Of a stretch of DNA of 64,000 bases, positions 18,843-26,382 are shown one piece after another. The stretch spans positions 248,001 through 312,000 of the forward strand of contig NZ_JACNMU010000002.1 in NCBI RefSeq assembly GCF_014901205.1. Direction: 5' to 3'. This DNA comes from Meridianimarinicoccus sp. MJW13. Lineage in GTDB: Bacteria; Pseudomonadota; Alphaproteobacteria; Rhodobacterales; Rhodobacteraceae. The notes below the pieces were generated by a model. It was not told the origin of the DNA and searched no databases. It was given only the letters and a program-made list of their open reading frames with translations. The position numbers were made by a program, and so were the translations under genes. Each line of letters starts with the position of its first letter. Position 1 is the stretch's first letter.

Positions 18843-19634
18843 ATGCAGGGCAGTGCCAACCTCAATGTGATGATCAAGGCGGCCCGCAAGGCAGGGCGGT
18901 CGCTGGTCAAGGATTTCCGCGAGGTCGAGAACCTTCAGGTCTCGATGAAAGGCGCCGGTGACTTCGTGTCGAAGGCCGATATCGCCGCGGAAGAGATCCT
19001 GAAGGAAGAACTGCTGGGCGCGCGGCCGACCTATGGCTGGCTGGGCGAGGAAGGCGGCGGTCAGGACGGCGAAGATCCGACCCGGCGCTGGATCGTCGAT
19101 CCGCTGGACGGCACCACCAACTTCCTGCACGGGATGCCCCATTGGGCGGTCTCGGTGGCGCTGGAACACAAGGGCCAGATCGTGGCGGGCGTGGTCTTCG
19201 ATCCGGCCAAGGACGAGATGTTCTATGCCGAGAAAGGCAAGGGCGCCTGGCTGAACCAGAGCCAGCGTCTGCGCGTCTCGGGCCGCAGCCGGATGATCGA
19301 GGCGGTGTTCGCCACCGGCCTGCCCTTCGGCGGCCGCGACACGCTGCCGGCGTCGCTGCAGGATCTGGCGCGGGTGCTGCCGGTCTGTGCCGGGGTGCGC
19401 CGTTGGGGCGCTGCGGCACTGGACCTGGCCTATGTGGCGGCGGGCCGCTACGACGGCTATTGGGAGCGCGGGCTGAACGCCTGGGACATCGCGGCGGGCC
19501 TGCTGATCGTGCGCGAAGCCGGCGGCTTCGTCGAGCCGATCCGCGAGGGCCAGAGCCTGCTGGACTCCGGCAGCCTGATCGCCGTCAACGATCCGCTCAG
19601 CCAGCCCTTCATCAAGGCCATTCGGGGCACCTGA
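18843..19634 (+). CDS. suhB: Inositol monophosphatase family protein
   Basis: A 263-residue Mg-dependent phosphatase. The metal-binding motif WIVDPLDGTTNF covers residues 83-94, the upstream GEE is at 69-71, and the second motif WERGLNAWDIAAG lies near 215. Proteins of this kind hydrolyse inositol-1-phosphate; the E. coli relative also acts in rRNA antitermination. ATG at 18843 has GGAGCG upstream and is preferred over a TTG seven codons earlier. The gene ends seven bases before the convergent rhomboid gene. Confidence 0.88.
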   Translation: MQGSANLNVMIKAARKAGRSLVKDFREVENLQVSMKGAGDFVSKADIAAEEILKEELLGARPTYGWLGEEGGGQDGEDPTRRWIVDPLDGTTNFLHGMPHWAVSVALEHKGQIVAGVVFDPAKDEMFYAEKGKGAWLNQSQRLRVSGRSRMIEAVFATGLPFGGRDTLPASLQDLARVLPVCAGVRRWGAAALDLAYVAAGRYDGYWERGLNAWDIAAGLLIVREAGGFVEPIREGQSLLDSGSLIAVNDPLSQPFIKAIRGT

Positions 19635-19641
19635 GCCGGCC

Positions 19642-20436
19642 CTAGCCTTTGCGCCGCCGCACCGGCGGCACGCGCGTCGCCTTGGGTGGCGCGCGGCGGC
19701 GGGGCACTTTCGGCACCGAACTGCGGGCAAAGCGATAGGTTGCCTCGGGGTTGTCGGGATGGCCGTGGGTGCGCGCCCAGAACGCCGGGCCGCCCGACCG
19801 GATCCAGGCCGGAACCATCAGCACGATGCCCAGTACAAAGCCGCCCGCATGGGCCCAATAGGCCACCCCGCCCACATCCGAGGGCGTGCCCAACCCGTTG
19901 AACACCTGCAAGCCGAACCACAGCCCCAGCATGGCCCAGGCCGGCACCGGGATGATCCGCACCAGCACGATCAGGAACACGAAAATGTCGATGCGGGCGC
20001 GCGGGAACATCAGCAGGTAACCGCCCATCAGCCCGGCGATGGCGCCCGAGGCGCCCACCACCGGCACCGTCGATCCCGGATCGGCCAGCACCTGCATCAG
20101 CCCCGCACCCAGCCCGCAGGCCAGGTAGAACAGGCCGAACCGCAGGTGGCCCAGCCGATCCTCAAGATTGTCGCCGAAAATGTGCAGAAACAGCATGTTG
20201 CCCAGCAGATGCATCCAGCCGCCGTGCAGGAACATCGAGGTGAGCAGCGTGCCATAGCCCAACCCGGCCTGGATCTGCGCCGGGATGATGCCATAGGTCA
20301 GGAAGAACCCGGTCAGGCGGCGCGGGTCCGAGAACATCGGCACATAGGCCAGGAAGATCACCACGTTCAGCGCCAGCAGCCCGTAGGTGACATAGGCCGT
20401 GCGCGTGGCCGGGTTGTGATCGCGGATGGGGATCAT
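19642..20436 (-). CDS. Rhomboid family intramembrane serine protease
   Basis: A 264-residue membrane protease with about six hydrophobic helices. The conserved HGGWMHLLGN is at 71-80, the catalytic serine is Ser130 in GASGAIAG, and the catalytic histidine is His196 in AHAGGFVLG. All residues needed for activity are present, in contrast to the second rhomboid-like protein at 63175. The C-terminal 45 residues are cytoplasmic-type, strongly basic and proline-rich (VPRRRAPPKATRVPPVRRRK). The substrate is unknown. Confidence 0.88.
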   Translation of the reverse strand: MIPIRDHNPATRTAYVTYGLLALNVVIFLAYVPMFSDPRRLTGFFLTYGIIPAQIQAGLGYGTLLTSMFLHGGWMHLLGNMLFLHIFGDNLEDRLGHLRFGLFYLACGLGAGLMQVLADPGSTVPVVGASGAIAGLMGGYLLMFPRARIDIFVFLIVLVRIIPVPAWAMLGLWFGLQVFNGLGTPSDVGGVAYWAHAGGFVLGIVLMVPAWIRSGGPAFWARTHGHPDNPEATYRFARSSVPKVPRRRAPPKATRVPPVRRRKG

Positions 20437-20519
20437 GTCTTTTGACGTGCGCCGTGCCGCCGCAGAAATCAAGCCGCCTTGGCCGCGCACCGCGCAGCGC
20501 CGCACCCCGCCGCCCGGTC

Positions 20520-20548
20520 TTTACACCGCTGCCCGCGCCGCTTACCTC
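20520..20548 (+). promoter_or_regulatory. Candidate promoter of tRNA-Leu
   Basis: TTTACA and TACCTC are separated by 17 bases. The -10 box ends 15 bases before the mature tRNA 5' end, a normal distance for a tRNA transcription start. Confidence 0.45.
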
Positions 20549-20563
20549 AAACGGGCTGATCTG

Positions 20564-20648
20564 GCCCGCGTGGTGGAATGGTAGACACAGGGGACTTAAA
20601 ATCCCTAGGCAATGCGCCGTGCCGGTTCGAGTCCGGCCGCGGGTACCA
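20564..20648 (+). tRNA. tRNA-Leu (UAA anticodon)
   Basis: The acceptor stem GCCCGCG pairs with CGCGGGT (first pair G-U), followed by discriminator A and an encoded CCA. The anticodon TAA sits in the loop of GGGACTTAAAATCCC. A long variable arm and the TTCGAGTCC T-loop are present, as expected for an 85-base class II tRNA. Confidence 0.95.
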
Positions 20649-20871
20649 GTGACAGCAGCAGCCTTAACAATTGATCGCCAGGATGGGTCACGCCTGTGTC
20701 TGCCATCGGCTGGGCTGCTTTGGGAGGGCTGGCAGCGCCTGTTCAATTGACAGCGTGCCCTGACGGGGAGAGCATCGGGGTCAGAGGTGCGGCGGGATCA
20801 ACGGCGCGCGGTCACGGCAACGTGCCCCGCGCCGCGCCGGGCAAAACCGAGCTTTGGGAAGGAAACAGACG

Positions 20872-21867
20872 ATGATGTCACTTGGAAGCAAGGTAATGGC
20901 CCTGTTGCCCCTGGTTGCCGCCACGGCGATTGCATCTCCGGTACTGGCGCAGACCGATCCGCTGCCGTCCTGGGCCGAGAGCACGTCGAAGGCGGCCATC
21001 GTGGATTTCGTCGCGCGGGTGACCGGTGAAGGCTCTCCCGACCTGGTGCCGGAAGCCGAGCGTATCGCGGTCTTCGACAATGACGGCACGCTTTGGGCCG
21101 AACAGCCGAACTATGTGCAACTTGCCTTTGCCCTGGATCGCATCCGCGCATTGGCGCCCGAACATCCCGAGTGGGCCTCCACCGAACCCTATGCCTCGGT
21201 CCTCAAGGGCGATGATGCGGCCGCACTGGCTGGGGGCGAAAAGGCGCTGATGCAGATCATCGCCGACAGCCATTCCGGCATGACCACCGAGGAATTCGCC
21301 AAGGTCGTGCACGACTGGATCACCACCACGCCGAACCCGGTCACCGGCCGGTTGAACACCCAGATGATCTATCAGCCGATGCTGGAGTTGCTGGACTATC
21401 TGCGCGCCAACGGTTTCGAAACCTACATCGTGTCCGGCGGCGGCGTCGAATTCATCCGGGTGTTTGCCGACGCGACCTATGGCGTGCCGCCCGAGAACAC
21501 CGTCGGCACGGTCGGCAAGCTGAAATACGACGTGATCGATGGCCAGCCGGTGCTTCTGAAAGAGCCGGGTATTGCTTTCGTGGACGACGGGCCGGGCAAG
21601 CCGGTGGCGATTTCAACCCACATCGGCCGCCGTCCGATCGCGGCGTTCGGCAATTCCGACGGCGATCTTCAGATGTTGGAATACACCTGCCTGCAACAGA
21701 CTCCGCGCCTGTGCGCCTTCGTGCATCACACCGATGCCGAGCGGGAATGGGCCTATGACCGCGATTCGCATATCGGCAAGCTGAACAAGGGGCTGGATGC
21801 CGCCGCGACTTTCAACTGGACCCTGATCGACATGGCGCAGGACTGGACGACGGTGTTCCCGCAATAG
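20872..21867 (+). CDS. Secreted HAD-family phosphatase
   Basis: A 331-residue haloacid-dehalogenase-type phosphatase with a Sec signal peptide of about 26 residues ending SPVLA. HAD motif I is FDNDGTL (68-74, nucleophile Asp69), motif II is IVSGGG around residue 185, and motif IV is IAAFGNSDGDLQML. The likely role is periplasmic phosphate-ester hydrolysis; the substrate is unknown. ATG at 20872 follows GGGAAGGA and gives a clean signal peptide, whereas a TTG at 20854 would add six polar residues. It is an isolated gene between two tRNA genes. Confidence 0.82.
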   Translation: MMSLGSKVMALLPLVAATAIASPVLAQTDPLPSWAESTSKAAIVDFVARVTGEGSPDLVPEAERIAVFDNDGTLWAEQPNYVQLAFALDRIRALAPEHPEWASTEPYASVLKGDDAAALAGGEKALMQIIADSHSGMTTEEFAKVVHDWITTTPNPVTGRLNTQMIYQPMLELLDYLRANGFETYIVSGGGVEFIRVFADATYGVPPENTVGTVGKLKYDVIDGQPVLLKEPGIAFVDDGPGKPVAISTHIGRRPIAAFGNSDGDLQMLEYTCLQQTPRLCAFVHHTDAEREWAYDRDSHIGKLNKGLDAAATFNWTLIDMAQDWTTVFPQ

Positions 21868-21963
21868 GCGCTTGGGCGGGCAGGGACGCAGGTGTCTGCG
21901 CCCGTCACAACACCACAAACGGCCTGTTGCCGAGCGCTTCGAAACTTCATGCAGGGGGGATTT

Positions 21964-22039
<76 letters not shown>

Positions 22040-22068
22040 AAGCGTATGGCCAACCGGCCATGGCGCGT

Positions 22069-22097
22069 CTTTTATGAAAGCCTGCGGGGGGCTGCAA
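22069..22097 (-). promoter_or_regulatory. Candidate promoter of tRNA-Ala
   Basis: Reading the minus strand, TTGCAG and TAAAAG are separated by 17 bases. The -10 box ends 29 bases upstream of the mature tRNA. Confidence 0.5.
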
Positions 22098-22117
22098 GCG
22101 AAAAAGCCACCCCCATC

Positions 22118-22429
22118 TCAGCTTTCGTCGTCGTCTTTCGCGACGTCAGCAATATCGTCCAGCGAGACGTCATCGCTGTCGTCATCGTCTTCCAGAACAT
22201 CATCGCCCAGATCGACATCGGTGTCGTCATCGTCTTCCAGCACGACTTCCTCGACCTCGGCGGCTTTCTCGGGCTTGGCTTTCTCGGCGATCAGGGGACG
22301 CGACTTGCCGGTGTCGATCTGCACGACATCGCCGGTGTAGGGGCTGACCGGCGGGGTGCGGTTCAGGTCATAGAAGCGTTTGCCGGTGGTCGGGCAGAGC
22401 CGTTTGGTTCCCCATTCTTCCTTGGGCAT
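22118..22429 (-). CDS. TIGR02300 family protein (FYDLN acid domain)
   Basis: A 103-residue protein with the defining N-terminal pattern WGTKRLCPTTGKRFYDLNR (6-24), which resembles a zinc-ribbon half, followed by a very acidic tail (runs such as LEDDDDTDVDLGDD). The family is confined to alphaproteobacteria and its function is unknown. It is a single gene upstream of tRNA-Ala on the same strand. Confidence 0.9.
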   Translation of the reverse strand: MPKEEWGTKRLCPTTGKRFYDLNRTPPVSPYTGDVVQIDTGKSRPLIAEKAKPEKAAEVEEVVLEDDDDTDVDLGDDVLEDDDDSDDVSLDDIADVAKDDDES

Positions 22430-22593
22430 GGTCTTGCGTCCTTTTGTTCGTCATGATGGCGGCACGGGTGCCAAGGGCGCGCGCCGCGTAAAGCCAATAG
22501 TGGGCTGTGCCATAGGGGCAAAGTCATGTCAAAGGCTTTCGCGGCGGGGCGGTCCGGGGCGCGGAACCGGGGCAACAGGCGGGTATCGGGCGC

Positions 22594-23277
22594 ATGGGCG
22601 AACGGGTGATGCTGGAGGGGGATCCTCCGATCGAAATTCTGGTGCGCCGGTCGGATCGGGCGCGGCGGCTGACGCTTCGGGTGTCGCGGCTGGACGGGCG
22701 GGTGACGCTGTCGCTGCCGCAGCGGGTGCCTGCGGGGGCTGCCGAGCGCTTCCTTGCCCAGAAGGCCGACTGGGTGCGCCAGAATGTGGCGCGCGGGCCG
22801 GTGGCGCATGGGCTGGCGATGGGCGACACGATCCCGGTCGAAGGCATCGGCCGCCGGATCGTCGAAGGCCGTCCCGGCCTGCACCCCGGCGTGGTACAGG
22901 TGCGCGGCGCGCGCCCGGTGGGCGCGCAGGTGGCCGGTCTGCTGAAGGAGCTGGCGCGGGACCGCCTGGCCGAGGCCTGTGACCGCTATGCGGCGGCCGT
23001 GGGGCGGCCCTATGCCCGGCTGACCCTGCGCGACACCCGCAGCCGCTGGGGCTCCTGCACCAGCGCCGGCAACCTGATGTTTTCCTGGCGGCTGGCGATG
23101 GCGCCGCCGCAAGTGCTGGACTATGTTGCCGCCCATGAGGTCGCGCATCTGGTGCACATGAATCATTCCAAGACATTCTGGCGGCAGGTCGGGGCGCTGT
23201 GCCCGGACTATGACCGCCACCGCGCCTGGTTGCGTGGACCCGGGCGGGAGCTGCACGCCGTGCAGTTCATGGCATGA
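22594..23277 (+). CDS. YgjP-type zinc metallopeptidase (DUF45)
   Basis: A 227-residue protein with the DUF45/YgjP layout. RRLTLRVSRLDGRVTLSLP forms the N-terminal strands, RSRWGSCTSAGNLMFSWRL (149-167) precedes the active site, and HEVAHLVHMNHS (181-192) provides the zinc ligands. No signal peptide is present, so it should act in the cytoplasm. Its stop overlaps the start of the following GntR gene (ATGA), indicating one transcript and coupled translation. Confidence 0.88.
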   Translation: MGERVMLEGDPPIEILVRRSDRARRLTLRVSRLDGRVTLSLPQRVPAGAAERFLAQKADWVRQNVARGPVAHGLAMGDTIPVEGIGRRIVEGRPGLHPGVVQVRGARPVGAQVAGLLKELARDRLAEACDRYAAAVGRPYARLTLRDTRSRWGSCTSAGNLMFSWRLAMAPPQVLDYVAAHEVAHLVHMNHSKTFWRQVGALCPDYDRHRAWLRGPGRELHAVQFMA

Positions 23278-23960
23278 CCCGCGAGATGGACATGCTGCGC
23301 GCCGCCAGTGCCGCCTCGCGGGCAGCGCAGCCCGAAAGCAACACGGCGCTGCACGACCGGCTGTACCGTACCTTGCGCACCCGCATCATGCATGGCGCGC
23401 TGGTGCCCGGCGAGGCGCTGACCCTGCGCGGGCTGGGAGCGGAGTTCGGCGTGTCGATGACGCCCGCCCGCGAGGCGGTGCGGCGGCTGGTGGCCGAAGG
23501 GGCGCTGACCCTGTCGCCTTCGGGCCGGGTCTCGACGCCCGAGTTGAGCAACGAACGCATCGAGGAACTGGCCTCGATCCGGGCGCTGCTGGAGCCGGAG
23601 CTGAGCTCGCGCGCCCTGCCACGGGCGCATCCGGCGCTGATCGACCGGCTGGAGATGATCAACGACCAGGTGGCGCAGGCCATCGCGCAGCGCAGCGCGC
23701 AGGGCTATATCCGGACCAACCTGGATTTTCACCGCACCCTGTACCTGCGGGCGCAAGCACCGGCGATGCTGGCGATGCTGGAAACCGTCTGGCTGCAACT
23801 GGGGCCAACGATGGCCAAGCTCTATGGCCGGTTGAACCGGACCGAGCCGCCGCGCGGGCATCGGCTGATCGTTGCGGCGCTGCGGGCGGGGGATGAGCCG
23901 GGGCTGCGGCTGGCACTGCGCAGTGACGTGACCCAGGGGTTGCGGATGCTGTTGAGCTGA
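23274..23960 (+). CDS. GntR-family transcriptional regulator with FCD domain
   Basis: A 228-residue FadR-subfamily regulator. The N-terminal winged helix contains LHDRLYRTLRTRIMHGALVPG and VSMTPAREAVRRLVAEGAL (about 20-85), and a helical FCD ligand-binding domain follows from about 90 (DFHRTLYLRAQ). FCD regulators usually sense small carboxylates. It is translationally coupled to the YgjP peptidase gene and no metabolic gene adjoins it, so the target is unclear. A remote role at the TCA genes is possible but unsupported. Confidence 0.87.
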   Translation: MTREMDMLRAASAASRAAQPESNTALHDRLYRTLRTRIMHGALVPGEALTLRGLGAEFGVSMTPAREAVRRLVAEGALTLSPSGRVSTPELSNERIEELASIRALLEPELSSRALPRAHPALIDRLEMINDQVAQAIAQRSAQGYIRTNLDFHRTLYLRAQAPAMLAMLETVWLQLGPTMAKLYGRLNRTEPPRGHRLIVAALRAGDEPGLRLALRSDVTQGLRMLLS

Positions 23961-24010
23961 GGAGGGCGAGGGGGCGCTGCCCCCTCTGCGCCTGCGGCGC
24001 ATTCACCCCC

Positions 24011-24046
24011 GGAGTATTTGTGCCAAGAAGAATGAGCGCCGTCTTG
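24011..24046. repeat. 36-base dispersed repeat, copy 2 (inverted relative to copy 1)
   Basis: Exact reverse complement of 8653-8688, with core TTTGTGCCAAGAAGAATGAG. A degenerate third unit is suggested by AGCCGTCTTGGAAACGGTG at about 24093-24111, which resembles the flank of copy 1 in reverse complement. Confidence 0.9.
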
Positions 24047-24047
24047 C

Positions 24048-24068
24048 AAACGATCCGGGGGATCGTTT
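24048..24068. repeat. Perfect palindrome
   Basis: AAACGATCC and GGATCGTTT flank a GGG centre. It directly follows dispersed repeat copy 2 and overlaps the start of the first 34-base direct repeat. Confidence 0.85.
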
Positions 24069-24091
24069 GAGGCGCGAATGGGCGGAGCCCC
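24058..24091. repeat. 34-base direct repeat, unit 1
   Basis: Identical to 24156-24189, 98 bases apart start to start; contains GGATCGTTTGAGGCGCGAAT. Confidence 0.9.
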
Positions 24092-24122
24092 AAGCCGTCT
24101 TGGAAACGGTGAGGCGGAAACG

Positions 24123-24146
24123 AAAACGCGCCAGTGGCGCATTTTT
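24123..24146. terminator. Terminator-like hairpin inside the repeat cluster
   Basis: AAAACGCGCC pairs with GGCGCATTTT (one mismatch) around an AGT loop, with A-rich and T-rich ends, so it could terminate transcription in both directions. It lies about 160 bases past the GntR stop. Confidence 0.5.
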
Positions 24147-24155
24147 CCGCCGAAC

Positions 24156-24189
24156 GGGGATCGTTTGAGGCGCGAATGGGCGGAGCCCC
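24156..24189. repeat. 34-base direct repeat, unit 2
   Basis: Identical to 24058-24091, without the palindromic left half seen at unit 1. Confidence 0.9.
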
Positions 24190-24300
24190 TGCCGCCGCGC
24201 AAATGATCCCAAGGCTCGAATCAAGCAGCGGCCGGGCAGGCCAGCAACGGGCCCGCCCGGCCAAATCTCAGTTCCGGAGGCTGCGTTGCGTCCGGGGGAC

Positions 24301-24417
24301 TCAGGCGGTGCGGCGGCCGATCGAGAACAGGCGGAAAATGTTCCAGCAGTTCAGGCGCGGACGGGCGGCGCGGGGTTCGGTGGGTTTCGGGTCGAAGTTC
24401 ATCAGGTTCGGATGCAT
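24301..24417 (-). CDS. Possible 38-residue small protein
   Basis: A 39-codon open frame (ATG at 24417, TGA at 24301-24303) encodes a proline- and arginine-rich N-terminal half followed by LNCWNIFRLFSIGRR, an amphipathic aromatic and basic stretch. The ribosome site is weak (GAGTGATCC). It lies downstream of the lpd terminator, so it would need its own promoter; a TTGCAT-17-ATAGCT pair on the minus strand is a weak candidate. It is too short for statistics alone to support it. I do not recognise it. Confidence 0.4.
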   Translation of the reverse strand: MHPNLMNFDPKPTEPRAARPRLNCWNIFRLFSIGRRTA

Positions 24418-24550
24418 TGGATCACTCTGTCATCAGGGACTGGCCACAGGGGCCTTGGATGACCGGGAGCTACGACGGGTCCAGCTATTGTGCAACTGCA
24501 GAAAGATGCAATGCCGCCATGCAGAAACTGCCATGTTCACGGCAGGCATG

Positions 24551-24577
24551 AAAAAGGGCGCGGGGAAGGCCGCGCCC
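24551..24577 (-). terminator. Rho-independent terminator of the sucA-sucB-lpd transcript
   Basis: GGGCGCGG pairs with CCGCGCCC around a six-base loop, followed on the minus strand by five T residues, 29 bases past the lpd stop. Confidence 0.85.
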
Positions 24578-24605
24578 TGTCTGGTCTTGGGGTCCGAGCG
24601 TCCGG

Positions 24606-26000
24606 TCAGGCGTGGATGGCACCGTCGCCGCAGGCCAGCGCCGCTTCGCGGACGGCTTCCGAATAGGTCGGATGGGCATGGCAGGTCAGCGCCAGATCCT
24701 GCGCCGAGGCGCCGAATTCCATGGCCACGCAGACCTCGTGCACCAGATCGCCGGCACCGGGGCCGATGATGTGCACGCCGAGGATACGGTCGGTTTCCTT
24801 GTCGGCCAGCAGTTTCACGAAGCCGTCGCCCTGATGCACGGCCTTGGCACGGGCGTTGCCCATGAAGGAGAACTTGCCGACCTTGTAGGCGCGGCCCTCG
24901 TCCTTGAGCTGGATCTCGGTCTTGCCGACGGTGGCGACCTCGGGCGTGGTGTAGATCACGCCGGGGATCACGTCGTAGTTGACGTGGCCATGCTTGCCGG
25001 CCAGTACCTCGGCCACGGCCATGCCTTCATCTTCGGCCTTATGCGCCAGCATCGGACCGGCAATCACGTCGCCGATGGCGTAAAGGCCGGGGACATTGGT
25101 GGCCCAATGGGCATTGGTGACAATCTGGCCCTGCTTGCTGAGTTCGACGCCCAGCGTGTCGAGACCCAGCCCTTCGGTGAAGGGTTTGCGCCCCGTGGCG
25201 ACCAGCACCGTGTCGGCGTCGATGGTGTGTTCGCTGTCATCCTTGCGCAGCTTGTAGGTGACCTTGGCCTTGGTCTTCAGCGTGTCGACCTTCTGCACCG
25301 CCGCGCCAAGGACGAAGTTCAGCCCCTGCTTGGACAGGATCTTCTGGAAGGCGCGCTGCACGTCCGCATCCATGCCCGGCGTGATGTGGTCGAGGAATTC
25401 CACCACGGTGACTTCCGTACCCAGGCGGGCATAGACCGAGCCCATTTCCAGCCCGATGACACCGGCGCCGACCACGACCATCTTCTTGGGGATCTTCGGC
25501 AGGTCGAGCGCGCCGGTGGAAGTCACCACGATCTTCTCGTCGATGGTCACCTCGGCACCGGGGATCGAGGCCGCTTCGGAGCCGGAGGCGATGACGATGT
25601 TCTTGGCGTTGTGCACCTCGTCGCCGACCTTGACCTTGCCGGCCTCGGGAATCGAGCCCCAGCCCTTGAGCCAGTCGATCTTGTTCTTCTTGAACAGAAA
25701 CTCGATACCGCCGGTGTTCTGGCCGACCACAGTGGCCTTGTAGCCTTTCATCTGCTCCCAATCGACCGAGGGGGCTTTGCCCTTCAGGCCCATGTCGGCG
25801 AAATTGTGTTCGGCTTCGTGCAGGGAGTGGGTGGCGTGCAGCAGCGCCTTGGAGGGGATGCAGCCGACGTTCAGGCAGGTGCCGCCCAGGGTCTCGCGGC
25901 CTTCCACGACAGCGGTTTTCAGGCCCAGCTGGGCGCAGCGGATGGCGCAGACATAGCCGCCGGGGCCGGCGCCGATTACGATGACGTCATAGTCAGCCAT
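24606..26000 (-). CDS. lpd: Dihydrolipoyl dehydrogenase (E3)
   Basis: A 464-residue flavoprotein that reoxidises the dihydrolipoyl groups of the 2-oxoglutarate dehydrogenase complex. The FAD-binding [11 protein letters not shown] is at 10-20, the redox-active disulfide is Cys42/Cys47 in [13 protein letters not shown], the NAD-binding [17 protein letters not shown] lies near 180, and the C-terminal [10 protein letters not shown] contains the active-site His. It is the last gene of the sucA-sucB-orf-lpd group, with a terminator just downstream. Confidence 0.95.
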   Translation of the reverse strand: MADYDVIVIGAGPGGYVCAIRCAQLGLKTAVVEGRETLGGTCLNVGCIPSKALLHATHSLHEAEHNFADMGLKGKAPSVDWEQMKGYKATVVGQNTGGIEFLFKKNKIDWLKGWGSIPEAGKVKVGDEVHNAKNIVIASGSEAASIPGAEVTIDEKIVVTSTGALDLPKIPKKMVVVGAGVIGLEMGSVYARLGTEVTVVEFLDHITPGMDADVQRAFQKILSKQGLNFVLGAAVQKVDTLKTKAKVTYKLRKDDSEHTIDADTVLVATGRKPFTEGLGLDTLGVELSKQGQIVTNAHWATNVPGLYAIGDVIAGPMLAHKAEDEGMAVAEVLAGKHGHVNYDVIPGVIYTTPEVATVGKTEIQLKDEGRAYKVGKFSFMGNARAKAVHQGDGFVKLLADKETDRILGVHIIGPGAGDLVHEVCVAMEFGASAQDLALTCHAHPTYSEAVREAALACGDGAIHA

Positions 26001-26111
26001 GGGGAGACTCCTTCAGGTCGGTCTTGCGGGCAGGGCGCAACGCGCGCCCGCGTGTTCTGTGAGTGTCAGGTGGCAAACGGCCCGCCCGATCAGGGGGCGG
26101 GCCAGCCGCGT

Positions 26112-26381
26112 TCAAACGGCTTCCAGCAATTTCATCTGCACATGTGCGACGCCGCCGCGTTCCAGGTGCATGGCCAGATCGTCGGACTTCAGGAAGGCCT
26201 TGGCCTTGTCGCGGTCGGACACCGCGAACAGCACCAGCGCGTGGTTGGGCTGTTCGGGATCCTTCCAGACGTGCAGGGTGGTCAGCCCGGCGGCATGCTG
26301 GGCCTTCCGGTCTTCCTGGAACACCGCGTGCCAGGCGTCGAAGTCGGCCACATCGGCCTGCCAGAGAAGGTGGATCGCCAT
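26112..26381 (-). CDS. Small protein of unknown function between sucB and lpd
   Basis: An 89-residue soluble protein starting MAIHLLWQADVADFDAWHAV and later HALVLFAVSDRDKAKAFL. The strand-helix pattern resembles dimeric alpha-beta barrel proteins (DUF1330 or antibiotic-monooxygenase-like folds), but no signature makes a firm family call. Its ATG lies one base after the sucB stop and it is followed by lpd on the same strand, so it is made with the 2-oxoglutarate dehydrogenase subunits. A helper role for that complex is inference only. Confidence 0.78.
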   Translation of the reverse strand: MAIHLLWQADVADFDAWHAVFQEDRKAQHAAGLTTLHVWKDPEQPNHALVLFAVSDRDKAKAFLKSDDLAMHLERGGVAHVQMKLLEAV

Positions 26382-26382
26382 C

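Larger units (their letters stand above)
23961..24605. other. Repeat-rich intergenic region
   Basis: This 645-base gap separates the GntR gene from lpd. It holds one copy of the 36-base dispersed repeat, a perfect palindrome, two copies of a 34-base direct repeat, a terminator-like hairpin, a 38-codon open frame and the lpd terminator. Each is listed separately. Confidence 0.7.

Noticed and set aside
23274-23960. The GntR-FCD protein as the regulator of the paired GTGATCAC sites
   Set aside because: The half-site style would suit the family, but there is no copy of the motif near its own gene and no linkage evidence.
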